Part shown: positions 19,601 through 27,581 of the stretch, piece by piece
How the letters are laid out: the number at the start of each line of letters is the position of its first letter
Numbering within the stretch: position 1 is the stretch's first letter
NCBI GenBank assembly: GCA_049578505.1
Contig: JBAUMC010000033.1
Coordinates: forward strand, 1 to 64,000
DNA length: 64,000 nucleotides
DNA from: JAGVPT01 sp049578505
Lineage (GTDB): Bacteria > Bacteroidota > Ignavibacteria > UBA10030 > UBA8401
Direction of reading: 5' to 3'
Position numbers and translations under genes: made by a program
Notes under the pieces: model-generated
Databases searched by the model: none
Told to the model about the DNA's origin: nothing
What the model saw: only the letters and a program-made list of their open reading frames with translations

Positions 19601-19900
19601 GACCGCCGTATTCAGCGCAGTTTGTCCCCCCATGGTCGGGAGGATTGCGTCCGGCCGTTCCTTTTCGATAATCAGCTCGACGAACTCCGGCGTAATTGGT
19701 TCAACATACGTGGCATCGGCGAGGTCCGGATCGGTCATGATCGTGGCAGGATTGCTGTTGATGAGAATGACTCTGTACCCCTCTTCACGCAGGACTTTGC
19801 ACGCCTGCGTTCCGGAATAGTCAAACTCGCACGCCTGGCCGATCACGATCGGGCCGCTGCCGATAATGAGAATCGATTTGATGTCTGTTCGTTTTGGCAT
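16610..19900 (-). CDS. carB: Carbamoyl-phosphate synthase large subunit
   Basis: The 1096-residue protein is complete. It has two ATP-grasp halves, each starting with a GSGPIVIGQACEFDYSGTQ- or GGGPNRIGQGIEFDYCC-type loop, RPSFTLGG and RPSYVLGG substrate loops, and a C-terminal MGS-like allosteric domain (from about residue 955, DKNEKTLEIVKEYINLGFKIVSTEGTSKFL). It makes carbamoyl phosphate from bicarbonate, ammonia and 2 ATP for pyrimidine and arginine synthesis, with ammonia passed from the small subunit CarA. carA is not in this window. It is slightly longer than common CarB proteins (about 1070 residues) without a new domain. Confidence 0.97.
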   Translation of the reverse strand: MPKRTDIKSILIIGSGPIVIGQACEFDYSGTQACKVLREEGYRVILINSNPATIMTDPDLADATYVEPITPEFVELIIEKERPDAILPTMGGQTALNTAVALAERGVLEKYGVELIGAKLDAIKKAEDRQLFQKTMRAAGLEMPRGGFVYSYEEALKIVDGIGFPIIIRPSFTLGGTGGGIAYNIEEFRTIVEHGITNSPIHEVLIEESVIGWKEYELEVMRDAKDNVVIICSIENFDPMGVHTGDSITVAPAQTLTDKEYQYMRDAAIIVMRAIGVDTGGSNVQFAINPENGKMYIIEMNPRVSRSSALASKATGFPIAKIAAKLAIGYSLDEIPNDITKLTPASFEPTIDYVVVKIPRWDFEKFKGVDETLGVQMKSVGEAMAFGRTFKEALQKALRSLETGHSGLGADGKDAFNHHKLTPKSKSEWIRKVKDQLRRPKPSNIFFLRYAFQLGFTIEEIQALTKIDPWFLFNIKQIVETEDELAALVENHDEHVRMKNKFSAMTAEVLTKAKQYGFSDRQLAYLWKADEDSVRNLRKKLGVVPVFKTVDTCAAEFEAHTPYHYSTYEKENESVRSAKKKAIILGGGPNRIGQGIEFDYCCVHGVYALHEEGYETIMINCNPETVSTDYDTTDKLYFEPLTVEDVLNICEHERPEGIIVSFGGQTPLKIAKELESHGVRILGTSTEGIDLAEDRKRFGALLRQHNISHPKYGTAFSIKDAVLVAEEIGFPVLVRPSYVLGGRAMEICYNTASLKEYMKRAVDVSPEHPILIDNFLEDAFEFDVDAVCDGHDVLIGGVMEHIEEAGIHSGDSACVLPPFMLSDEKTEEIIEITKKLAHALKVIGLLNVQFAMKDSVVYVLEVNPRASRTVPFVSKATGLPLAKIAAKVMVGKTLKELGVLDFDFKKVKHISVKEAVFPFSKFPKVTMFLGPEMRSTGEVMGISGTFGASLAKSQISAGNALPDHGTIFVSVNENDKNEKTLEIVKEYINLGFKIVSTEGTSKFLTNHGISNRQVFKVQEGRPNIVDHIKNGEVDLVINTPLGEESRFDEYSIGWAAIEHKVAFITTLSAAATAVRAIEEIRHGKMSVKSLQEFHQP

Positions 19901-19931
19901 GGGTATTACAGGATTGAATTAGGTACACAAA

Positions 19932-19959
19932 AACCTGACGGCGTAAAGCGCGTCAGGTT
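19932..19959 (-). terminator. Rho-independent terminator after cstA
   Basis: AACCTGACG and CGTCAGGTT form a 9-bp perfect stem with a 10-nt loop, followed on the reverse strand by TTTTTG. It lies about 160 bp after the cstA stop and before carB. Confidence 0.7.
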
Positions 19960-20116
19960 CATTTCACTTAAAAACCATAATACGAAGAATTTAGGAGGAT
20001 TACAATTTACACGAAAAAAATTCTGCGGAAATGCGCAATTGACGACCCCCGAATGTATTTTCAACTCAAAAGAAAAACCAAACAAAAGCTGGGAAATTCT
20101 TGTTTACGATTTTCTT

Positions 20117-21970
20117 TCAACAGCAGCCGAATTCCGGCGGGTCGGATTTCCCGTCTCGGGCATAAACCAGATGGCCCCCTGTAAAATATTCTTTCTTCAC
20201 CAAAATTCGATACCATCGCCTTCCCGAATCGATCAAAATAATGGCAGCACAGAGCATAATAATAACCGTGAGAACAGAATTGAGATACCCTTGAAACATC
20301 GTCGCCGGATTGTTCGTCATCGGTAGGAAGTTATCGGTGATATTCAAAAAGCCCGCGGAAAAAGTCGTGACGGAGACAAAGACGAGAGGAACAATTGCTA
20401 CCCATACGTATTTTTGCTTTCCCGAGTTGATAATTGCCGTCGCTGCCACGCACAATGCCACACTTGCAAGCAGCTGGTTCGCCACGCCGAACATCGGCCA
20501 TATGCTGCTGATATTTCCTGTATGAATAAAATACGCCCATGCAAAGACAATGAACCCGGTGGAGATAAGGGTTCCGGGCAACCAGTTCGTTCTTTCAAAA
20601 GGCTTGTAAAACTTGCCGACAAATTCCTGTACGAGAAACCTACCGATGCGCGTTCCAGCATCTATCGTGGTCAAAATAAAAAGCGCTTCGAACATGATGG
20701 CAAAATGATACCAATATGACATCAGCCCTTTCATTCCCGGCAGCGCAGTGAAGATTTGTGCAAACCCAACCGCAAGCGATACTGCTCCGCCAGGGCGCCC
20801 TGCTACGGTCTCGCCGACCTCCCTTGAAAGAACTGCAAGATTTACCGTCGGCATTCCCATCGCCGCAAATTTTTGAGCGGGGACGTTAATCGCAAAATAA
20901 TCGGCCGGAAACAATGAACTTGCCGCAACGAGGGCGATGATTCCAACCAATCCTTCCATCAGCATCGCACCGTACCCGATCATTCGGGCTTGGGTTTCTT
21001 TATCGAGCATTTTAGGCGTCGTGCCGGAAGAAACGAGCGCATGAAAACCGGAAATAGCCCCGCACGCAATCGTCACAAAAACGAAAGGAAATATTTTTCC
21101 AGGAATAATCGGACCCCCTCCGTGGATAAACTCAGTCACCATCGGCATTTTTAATTCCGGCATAACGACGAATACACCCACCACAAGTGCCGCGATAGTA
21201 CCGATCTTCATGTAAGAGCTTAAATAATCGCGCGGGGCAAGGAGGAGCCACACCGGAAGGATCGATGCAACAAATCCATAGGCCGCCATCAGGTTTGTTA
21301 TCCCGGCTTTTGAAAATGTAAAATAGGGCTCGAGCCACGATCCGGGAATATAACTTCCTACAAAAACAGAAATGAGAACGCCAATAACTCCGATAACGCT
21401 CGCTTCAACAATTCTCCCCTTTCGAATTCTGTACATATAGAGGCCGACAAAAAGGGCTAGCGGGATCGTCATCGCGATGGTAAACGTCCCCCACGCGCTG
21501 TCGTGGAGAGCGTTTGCGACGGCAAGTCCGAGTCCGGCAAGAGCGATCACCACGATAAAAAGAATTGCAATCGAAGCAATCATCCCTGAAAGCGGACTTA
21601 CCTCATGCCTTGCGATTTCAGCCAGCGATTTTCCATTCCGGCGTATGGAGAGGCCGAGGATGAGAAAATCGTGCACGGCGCCTCCGAGCACAACTCCGAT
21701 TAACAGCCAAAGGAATCCCGGAAGAAATCCGAACTGCGCCGCCAGAACGGGGCCGATGAGCGGCCCGGCCCCTGAGATGGCAGCGAAATGATGCCCGAAC
21801 AACACCCACTTATTTGTGGGGATGTAGTTGCTGCCGTCGTTAAACGTATGCGCCGGCGTCGTGCGGCTGTCGTTCAGCGCAATTACCTTCGCAGCGATGA
21901 AGGCGCTGTAATACCGGTACATGATCGCCATGACACACATGGCGCCGAGCAAAAACGGAAAGGCATTCAT
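20117..21970 (-). CDS. cstA: CstA-type peptide/pyruvate transporter (carbon starvation protein A)
   Basis: The 617-residue inner-membrane protein has many hydrophobic helices and the CstA landmarks: DGSNYIPTNKWVLFGHHFAAISGAGPLIGPVLAAQFGFLPGFLWLLIG split over residues 46-94, GGAVHDF, and HALVSSGTTPKMLDKE. The family imports peptides or pyruvate with protons under nutrient limitation. The C-terminus ends in two cysteines (FGCC). Expression in other bacteria is starvation-induced; no regulatory site is evident here. It ends with the hairpin at 19932-19959. Confidence 0.93.
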   Translation of the reverse strand: MNAFPFLLGAMCVMAIMYRYYSAFIAAKVIALNDSRTTPAHTFNDGSNYIPTNKWVLFGHHFAAISGAGPLIGPVLAAQFGFLPGFLWLLIGVVLGGAVHDFLILGLSIRRNGKSLAEIARHEVSPLSGMIASIAILFIVVIALAGLGLAVANALHDSAWGTFTIAMTIPLALFVGLYMYRIRKGRIVEASVIGVIGVLISVFVGSYIPGSWLEPYFTFSKAGITNLMAAYGFVASILPVWLLLAPRDYLSSYMKIGTIAALVVGVFVVMPELKMPMVTEFIHGGGPIIPGKIFPFVFVTIACGAISGFHALVSSGTTPKMLDKETQARMIGYGAMLMEGLVGIIALVAASSLFPADYFAINVPAQKFAAMGMPTVNLAVLSREVGETVAGRPGGAVSLAVGFAQIFTALPGMKGLMSYWYHFAIMFEALFILTTIDAGTRIGRFLVQEFVGKFYKPFERTNWLPGTLISTGFIVFAWAYFIHTGNISSIWPMFGVANQLLASVALCVAATAIINSGKQKYVWVAIVPLVFVSVTTFSAGFLNITDNFLPMTNNPATMFQGYLNSVLTVIIMLCAAIILIDSGRRWYRILVKKEYFTGGHLVYARDGKSDPPEFGCC

Positions 21971-22012
21971 GGAATCGCGAGAATGTGTTAGGGTTATGAT
22001 ATTACATTATTT

Positions 22013-22095
22013 TCGAATTACGATTTCCGATTGCCGATTTAATATCAACCGTTTTTCTTCCAATCGTAAATCGGAAATTGTCAATCGTAAATTTC
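22013..22095. repeat. Degenerate 7-bp tandem repeat tract
   Basis: Heptamers CGAATTA, CGATTTC, CGATTGC and CGATTTA, then the reverse-orientation series AATCGTA, AATCGGA, AATTGTC, AATCGTA, fill the spacer between yraN and cstA. The two halves are inversely related, so the tract can also fold. Confidence 0.75.
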
Positions 22096-22444
22096 AAAAA
22101 GCATTCTTGTAATGCACAAATTTTTTCATTCCCTTCTCCGCCGTAATTGCAACAACGTCAAACCGGCAAGGGATATTGCTTAAATTTTTTTCTTGAACGT
22201 AACCTTCTGCCGTACGGCGAATGAGTCCCTGCTTCGCCGGTGTCACTGCTTCCTCGGGTGAACCGAACCGTGTCCCGTGTCGGAACTTTACTTCAACGAA
22301 GACAAGATTGTCCCCGTCCATTGCTACTACATCGATCTCCCCGTGATTGGATCGATAGTTCCGCTCAAGGATAACGAAGCCTTGATGCTGTAAGAATGAA
22401 ACAGCATTGCGTTCGCCGCTATTCCCGATTTCTTTTGTAGACAT
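22094..22444 (-). CDS. yraN: YraN family (UPF0102) nuclease-fold protein
   Basis: 116 residues from ATG 22444, which has GGGGGA upstream; a longer reading to 22513 lacks family similarity. The core GERNAVSFLQHQGFVILERNYRSNHGEIDVVAMDGDNLVFVEVKFR has the PD-(D/E)xK arrangement E-x-D ... E-V-K of Holliday-junction resolvase-like proteins. The cellular role of the family is not settled. It follows rnhB on the same strand, as is common in bacteria, though here a non-coding mobile element (22519-22713) separates them. Confidence 0.9.
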   Translation of the reverse strand: MSTKEIGNSGERNAVSFLQHQGFVILERNYRSNHGEIDVVAMDGDNLVFVEVKFRHGTRFGSPEEAVTPAKQGLIRRTAEGYVQEKNLSNIPCRFDVVAITAEKGMKKFVHYKNAF

Positions 22445-22518
22445 TATCCCCCATTGCCCTACATCAGCCGAATGCCTCTTCCGAAAGATACAATTCACCG
22501 AAATGAATTCCAATATTC

Positions 22519-22713
22519 AGCGCTGGGTCAATTTGTCATTCGCGCGAAAGCGGGTCGAAGACGCCCAACGGGTCTATCGACCCGTAGGGTCGTCGACGAC
22601 TCGGCGAGAATCCAGTATTGTGTTTTTTATTGCAGAATGGATGCCCACTTTTCCCAAGGGGATGCCTTCGGCAGGTGGGCATAACATATTCTTTCTCAAA
22701 TTGAGCCAGCACC
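22519..22713 (-). mobile_element. Non-coding MITE-like element, copy B
   Basis: This 195-bp element has an intact end reading GGTGCTGGCTCAATTTG from 22713 leftward and a degraded partner end (AGCGCTGGGTCAATTTG, 14 of 17 matching) from 22519. It is flanked by CAATATTC (22511-22518) and TAATATTC (22714-22721), a 7-of-8 target duplication. The inside is hairpin-rich (TGCCCAC/GTGGGCA and CGCGAAAGCGGG) and has no gene. Its first 39 bases match copy A (39429 onward) at 37 positions. It fills most of the 360-bp gap between rnhB and yraN. Confidence 0.82.
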
Positions 22714-22805
22714 TAATATTCATCTTGCTCGTCATAATACTTTTCGGCTTGCCGCCTGTCAGATCGTTGCCGGTCAGGTTTAGATGAAGCTGGAGTTCCA
22801 AAAAA

Positions 22806-23474
22806 TCATGAGACGGTAACGTCATTTGTCGATGCCAAATCCGGCACGTGAAAAGTCCTTCGATGAATTTCGGAAAAACCATACCGATGAATTGCGGCAA
22901 TATGTTCCCGTGTCCCGTACCCTTTGTGTTTAGCAAATCCGTATTGGGGAAATTCCCGGTCGTATTCTCTCATGAGTCGATCGCGCGTTACTTTTGCAAT
23001 AATCGAAGCTGCTGCAATAGTGTGAGACAGTGCGTCCCCCTTTATAATATTTTCTACCGGAATATGTTCATGCCGAAAAAAATTTCCATCAACAAGCAGC
23101 TGATCCGGCTGAACGTTCAGCTGGTCGATCGCTTTGTGCATCGCAAGCATCGATGCCTGTAAAATGTTGATCCGATCAATCACCTCATGACTTACCGTTC
23201 CGACACCCACGGCAATAGCTTGTTGGCAAATAATGATATAAAGGTCGTTCCGTTTACTTTCCGAAAGTTTTTTCGAGTCGTCAACGAATGGGATATAAAC
23301 GTTCGGGGCAAAAATAACGGCGGCAGCAACAACTGGGCCGGCGAGCGGACCTCTTCCCGCCTCGTCGACGCCGGCAACGCGGATGATGTTCCGCTCCCAG
23401 TACTTTCGCTCGAAATAATGGGGGTCTCTTATCTCTTTGGTCTTTTTCGTTGAAAGAAGCTCGCTATCGATCAT
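22806..23474 (-). CDS. rnhB: Ribonuclease HII
   Basis: The 222-residue protein has the RNase HII core: VAGVDEAGRGPLAGPVVAAAV (catalytic Asp-Glu pair near residues 36-37), LLVDGNFF (third Asp), and GDALSHTIAAASIIAKVTRDRLM (fourth acidic residue). It cuts RNA in RNA/DNA hybrids and starts removal of single misincorporated ribonucleotides. The first 30 residues (KKTKEIRDPHYFERKYWERN) are a modest extension. A small gap separates it from the upstream UbiA-family gene. Confidence 0.96.
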   Translation of the reverse strand: MIDSELLSTKKTKEIRDPHYFERKYWERNIIRVAGVDEAGRGPLAGPVVAAAVIFAPNVYIPFVDDSKKLSESKRNDLYIIICQQAIAVGVGTVSHEVIDRINILQASMLAMHKAIDQLNVQPDQLLVDGNFFRHEHIPVENIIKGDALSHTIAAASIIAKVTRDRLMREYDREFPQYGFAKHKGYGTREHIAAIHRYGFSEIHRRTFHVPDLASTNDVTVS

Positions 23475-23511
23475 CGAATCTGTTTTTTAATTCTTTAGGG
23501 TGCACCAACCA

Positions 23512-24336
23512 TCAGCCAAGGTATATCGCAATCAAGCCGATGATCATGTCGTATTTCAAAATCGTGCTAAGGCGGTTCAGGTTCTTCGGAGTCGTATCCT
23601 TCCACATCGAGTAAAGAACAAACGCGATGACGCAATTAACGCCGGCCATGACAATAATGAAATAAGCCATCCCGTATTGCCTGTTAGCGAACGGAATAAT
23701 TGTTGAACCGACAACCGCAAGAAGGAACAACGTCGCGACGAGAGCGGCCGATCTCATCCCGTACTTTATCGGGAACGTTGCCGCATCGTGACGCGCATCG
23801 CCCTCAACATCTTCCATATCCTTTATAAGTTCCCGGCCGACGTTGATGAGAAAGGCAAAAAGCGCAGGAATTGTTGCACGCTCAATATTCCCGACCGCAG
23901 CGCCGCCGTAAATAAACGTCAGTCCGGTAAGAAGGCCTACCGCCAAATTTCCGAACAGGGGAGTGCTTTTTAAGGTATAGCTGTAAAGAAAAACGAGGAG
24001 GGCGGCGCCAATCGCAATCGCCTGCGCATTCGATTGTAAAAAAAGGTTTAACAGCAATCCGACGGCGGTTAAACAAGCGTACAAGAAAGAAGCCGACCGG
24101 GGAGAAACTGCGCCGCTTGGTAATGGACGAGAAGGCTTATTGATGCGGTCGATCTCTGCGTCAAAAATATCGTTCACGACCATGCCCCCGGCGCCGATGA
24201 GTCCTGCAGCGAGCGATGCAATGATCATAGCAGGCATCAGTTCGGTTTTTCCGCCGGCAAGGAGGCACGCTACGAACACCGATGCGACGGTAATAACGAA
24301 ATTTGAAGGTCTGATAAGAAGAATATAACGATTCAC
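23512..24336 (-). CDS. UbiA-family prenyltransferase (geranylgeranylglycerol-phosphate geranylgeranyltransferase-like)
   Basis: The 274-residue membrane protein has about eight hydrophobic helices and the two Asp-rich motifs of UbiA enzymes: NDIFDAEIDRINKPSRPLPSG (about residues 56-76) and KDMEDVEGDARHDAATFPIKYG (about 169-190). The start is GTG 24336 without a clear Shine-Dalgarno. The closest recognised style is the archaeal-type (di)geranylgeranylglyceryl-phosphate synthase group found also in Bacteroidota; menaquinone or heme O prenyltransferases are alternatives. A geranylgeranyl reductase and ferredoxin sit about 12 kb away, which keeps the isoprenoid-lipid reading open. Confidence 0.75.
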   Translation of the reverse strand: MNRYILLIRPSNFVITVASVFVACLLAGGKTELMPAMIIASLAAGLIGAGGMVVNDIFDAEIDRINKPSRPLPSGAVSPRSASFLYACLTAVGLLLNLFLQSNAQAIAIGAALLVFLYSYTLKSTPLFGNLAVGLLTGLTFIYGGAAVGNIERATIPALFAFLINVGRELIKDMEDVEGDARHDAATFPIKYGMRSAALVATLFLLAVVGSTIIPFANRQYGMAYFIIVMAGVNCVIAFVLYSMWKDTTPKNLNRLSTILKYDMIIGLIAIYLG

Positions 24337-24416
24337 GAGGAATACGTATTGGAGTAATAGGTTGAAGTTCTGCGGAGCGTTACGCCCGTCTGCCAGACTC
24401 AGCAGCTTCGCTGCAA

Positions 24417-26195
24417 TTAAAAATCGTTGGCTATCCCGAAATGGATTTTTGCATCGCTAAACCCATTTCCCTGGCCGAGTGCAAAGCTCACTTGAAAAAT
24501 GCCAAGCGACGTTTCTAGACGTGTCCCTACTCCGTATCCGTATAGAAATTTTTCCTGGGACGGAATGGAGTGAAGAACATCGGGAGGTCTTGAAAAATAT
24601 CCGGCATCAACAAATCCGAAAAAATTGGAAAGCCGTCCGGTCAGAAAGCGATATTCGAAATTTGACCAGAGCACTTGAGAGCCGAAAAACTGGTTCTCGA
24701 GGTATCCACGAACGGTATTCGTACCGCCGATCTGGAATAAATCGCTCACTTCCAGCTGGCTGGATGTAATTTTCTTTCCGTGAAACCCGAACAGCAATAC
24801 TTGTCTCGTGAAGAGGGGGAGATAAAATTCCATATCCATAGTATATTTCTCGACAAGAAAGCTCTGATCCGGCGCAAGAGATAGATATTGATCAGGCCCC
24901 GTGATTTTTTTAGTACCACGGCTGTATGACGTTGCGTATTCAACTCCCGACGTCGGATTGCGTGGGTCGTCACGCGTATCGTAATGGATTTCGCCCCCCA
25001 ACGAGAGAATGCTGCTTTCGAAGACGCTAAAGTAGGTTAAATCTGCCGAAGGCACAACGGACTCCTGGCTGAGCGTAGCGGCAATTGACAATTCGGTCGT
25101 AAAATTAATGTCAGCCCGAACATCGAACGTAGTCTTAATATACGTTGAGTCTTGTTTTCGCTGGAGAAGGTCCAGCCCTGCATTGACAGGTAAACCGGCA
25201 ACCCAAGGTTCGTTGTAGTTCACCTCAAGCTGTTGTGTAAGCTGATCCTCTCTTTGCCATCGCACAATGGCTTTCCGCCCGGTCCCGAACAAGTTCCTCA
25301 TCGAGACAAATACATCGCCGGTAAAATAGCCGCTTCTCCCTCCAGCAACGGGGGGGACATAGCCGACAATCCCGTCGAAATTATTCGTGTTCCCTTCCCG
25401 CACGGCGATCGATAATCCTCCTGAAACGCTGTCGGTTGCACCGGGGTCCCGCAGAAGATACAATTGCGGTTCCTCAACAGAAGAAAAAATTCCGAGCCGC
25501 TCAAGTCTTCGCCGGATGCCATCTACCCTCTCCTGGTCATAAATTTCGGACGGCTGAAGATACGCCTCGCGCGCTATCACATTGGTTCTGGTCAATGTAT
25601 TCCCTTCGACTTTGATTTCGGTGAGGCGTACTCGGGGACCTTCAGTCACTGCAAGCACAAACGATAATTTTGAGGCGTCTAAAGAATCAAGGGCGAGAGA
25701 ATCTACATGCACCTTCGCCAAAGGATAGCCGATGTTTTCGTATCGCGTGAGGATGTCGTCGATGTCTTTTTCGAGAGTCACTTGGTTGAGAAGTCCACCC
25801 GGCACAGTCTCAAGCTTTTTGCGGATGTCATCGGGGGAAAAAGCCTTTACCCCTGAAATTCCGATGCGTGCGATCAGAGATTGTTTCCCCTCATCCAAAA
25901 AAAAATCCAACTCAACGGTCGCGCTATCCGCAGAAAAAATCCGCCGGACTGAATCGATTCTCGAAAAAAAGAATCCCTCATCACGATAATGGTTCACCAA
26001 CGAATGAACGGTGGCGGGCAACTGCTCTTGAGAAAACTCAGTCCCGCGCGAATAAGGGAGAAATTCAAGCAGTTCCCTTTGGGAAAAATAATGATTACCG
26101 TAAAATTCGATCGAAGTAATTTTCGGCTGAGAGAGGAGAACGACGGGAAAGAAAACGATCACGATACAAAACCCGAGATGTTGTCGACGGCACAT
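24417..26195 (-). CDS. BamA/TamA-like outer-membrane assembly protein (Omp85 superfamily)
   Basis: 592 residues from ATG 26195, where a signal peptide starts (MCRRQHLGFCIVIVFFPVVL). The open frame extends upstream, but that part overlaps the GWxTD gene and looks non-coding. Three POTRA-like domains follow: ITSIEFYGNHYFSQRELLEF..., ARIGISGVKAFSPDDIRKKL..., and LTEIKVEGNTLTRTNVIAR.... The C-terminal half is an Omp85 barrel with FQIGGTNTVRGYLENQFFGSQ (the VRGY-type lid motif) and a final strand ending NDF. It probably inserts or secretes outer-membrane proteins or lipids. With three POTRA units it is closer to TamA or a lineage-specific paralogue than to housekeeping BamA. Confidence 0.85.
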   Translation of the reverse strand: MCRRQHLGFCIVIVFFPVVLLSQPKITSIEFYGNHYFSQRELLEFLPYSRGTEFSQEQLPATVHSLVNHYRDEGFFFSRIDSVRRIFSADSATVELDFFLDEGKQSLIARIGISGVKAFSPDDIRKKLETVPGGLLNQVTLEKDIDDILTRYENIGYPLAKVHVDSLALDSLDASKLSFVLAVTEGPRVRLTEIKVEGNTLTRTNVIAREAYLQPSEIYDQERVDGIRRRLERLGIFSSVEEPQLYLLRDPGATDSVSGGLSIAVREGNTNNFDGIVGYVPPVAGGRSGYFTGDVFVSMRNLFGTGRKAIVRWQREDQLTQQLEVNYNEPWVAGLPVNAGLDLLQRKQDSTYIKTTFDVRADINFTTELSIAATLSQESVVPSADLTYFSVFESSILSLGGEIHYDTRDDPRNPTSGVEYATSYSRGTKKITGPDQYLSLAPDQSFLVEKYTMDMEFYLPLFTRQVLLFGFHGKKITSSQLEVSDLFQIGGTNTVRGYLENQFFGSQVLWSNFEYRFLTGRLSNFFGFVDAGYFSRPPDVLHSIPSQEKFLYGYGVGTRLETSLGIFQVSFALGQGNGFSDAKIHFGIANDF

Positions 26196-26235
26196 GGTAG
26201 GTGATACGGCGGATTGTGCGATGCCGAGGGCACCG

Positions 26236-27531
26236 CTAATTAGTGTGTTGCACCAAATCCCAAATCGGCGTAACGAGCCTGTAATCACCGAAACCAGTTT
26301 CATCAAGGAAAACAATTTGCGTGTTAATATCGTAGTAGGTCCAAACTTCGTACGGTTTAGAATCAATCTCGAACGGGTGACGGTCGATGGTATTCGGAGC
26401 ACCAAATAGGATGAATACCATCCCCATATCAGTACGCCAGCCTTCAATAAAATGGGAAAAATGATCGTTAGAATACTGAACGCGGCTGTAGTATTCATCC
26501 ATATTAATGTTGCGCTGTGCACCTTCACTGGGATCTCGTTTGCTCCAAAATTCGCGGAAGAGCTTTTGCTTTTCCACGAGGGTGGGCGCATCCATCATCG
26601 CGTTATATTCTTTACTGCTTGCAATATACTTTGTTTCCTTGATCGCCAGTTCAAGGTCATCCATCGTCAAGGGTACGCTGCCCCAGCGCATCACGAAGTC
26701 GCGCCGTTTCTCAGACTTGTACGTTGGGGCTGAGTCAGAATTCCGGATAGTTTCCGCTGTGATATCCAGATGATAGCTGCCGGCCGGAAACCGCGCGCTG
26801 TCAATCTTTGCTATCACTTCAGACTTTTTTCCATCGAGGCGGCGATGTTCGCTCTGCGTGTATATCAACTTTTCCTTCCTGTCAAATACCCGATACGTCA
26901 GCGCGGCCGAATCGGCGCCGGCCTGATTGTAAAGTTCAAAGAAAAAAGAAAACCCATGCGGAAGATCATAGAGGTTCCCCGATACATTCGGGACAATTGT
27001 CGATTGCTTCCCCTCTTTCGTAACCTCATTCACCAACATGATATCGCTTACTGAAAAAGGGGTTTCCGCATAATTTTGGACGTGTATTTTCCTGGTTTGC
27101 AGGGAAGCTTTCCGAGAATCCCCCTCCCGCAATTCGGCGCGCATCTCATAATCATCCGGGGCAAGTTTAAACGAACCGGCGGTGGTGCTATACTCTTTTC
27201 TGGACTGCGTCTCATCAAACATATGGACATGAACTTCCTGGTTCCATGTCTTCTCCAAAACTGCATTTCCATCAAGTGTAAGGATATCGATGGTAATTTC
27301 GTACCGGGCAATAAACCCCGAGTCAACGGTAACGAATTGCAGCTCGTTGAACGGAACTTGAGCGTAGATATCAATTCTCGCTGCGGACGAATCGTCGGAC
27401 CGAAAACTCATTGCGTCGAGATAATAATCGGGATTGTCGGTAACGAGGTGTTCAGCGCGGCGTTCCTCCTGAGCTCGAAGAGAAATGAATTGGGAGATGA
27501 GAAAGATAACGCAGAGAATGAATGTTCGCAT
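26236..27531 (-). CDS. GWxTD-domain secreted protein
   Basis: The 431-residue protein has a signal peptide (MRTFILCVIFLISQFISLRA) and a C-terminal GWxTD domain: YSNDHFSHFIEGWRTDMGMVFILFGAPNTIDRH, then PYEVWTYY and DYRLVTP. The middle is beta-rich. GWxTD proteins are characteristic of Bacteroidota/Chlorobiota-like, Acidobacteria and related lineages; their function is unknown. The stop lies 40 bp before the BamA/TamA-like start, so the pair is probably cotranscribed and may act together at the outer membrane, which is inference. Confidence 0.88.
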   Translation of the reverse strand: MRTFILCVIFLISQFISLRAQEERRAEHLVTDNPDYYLDAMSFRSDDSSAARIDIYAQVPFNELQFVTVDSGFIARYEITIDILTLDGNAVLEKTWNQEVHVHMFDETQSRKEYSTTAGSFKLAPDDYEMRAELREGDSRKASLQTRKIHVQNYAETPFSVSDIMLVNEVTKEGKQSTIVPNVSGNLYDLPHGFSFFFELYNQAGADSAALTYRVFDRKEKLIYTQSEHRRLDGKKSEVIAKIDSARFPAGSYHLDITAETIRNSDSAPTYKSEKRRDFVMRWGSVPLTMDDLELAIKETKYIASSKEYNAMMDAPTLVEKQKLFREFWSKRDPSEGAQRNINMDEYYSRVQYSNDHFSHFIEGWRTDMGMVFILFGAPNTIDRHPFEIDSKPYEVWTYYDINTQIVFLDETGFGDYRLVTPIWDLVQHTN

Positions 27532-27581
27532 TGGCGTGATCCACCGGTAAGTGAGATTCTTACTTCATGCGTACGGTATAG

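Noticed and set aside
22574..22936. Reverse open frame between rnhB and yraN
   Set aside because: It overlaps the 3' end of rnhB in another frame and lies in the MITE-like copy B.
24417..26591. N-terminal extension of the Omp85-like frame up to 26591
   Set aside because: The extra residues overlap the well-supported GWxTD gene and precede a clear signal peptide at 26195.
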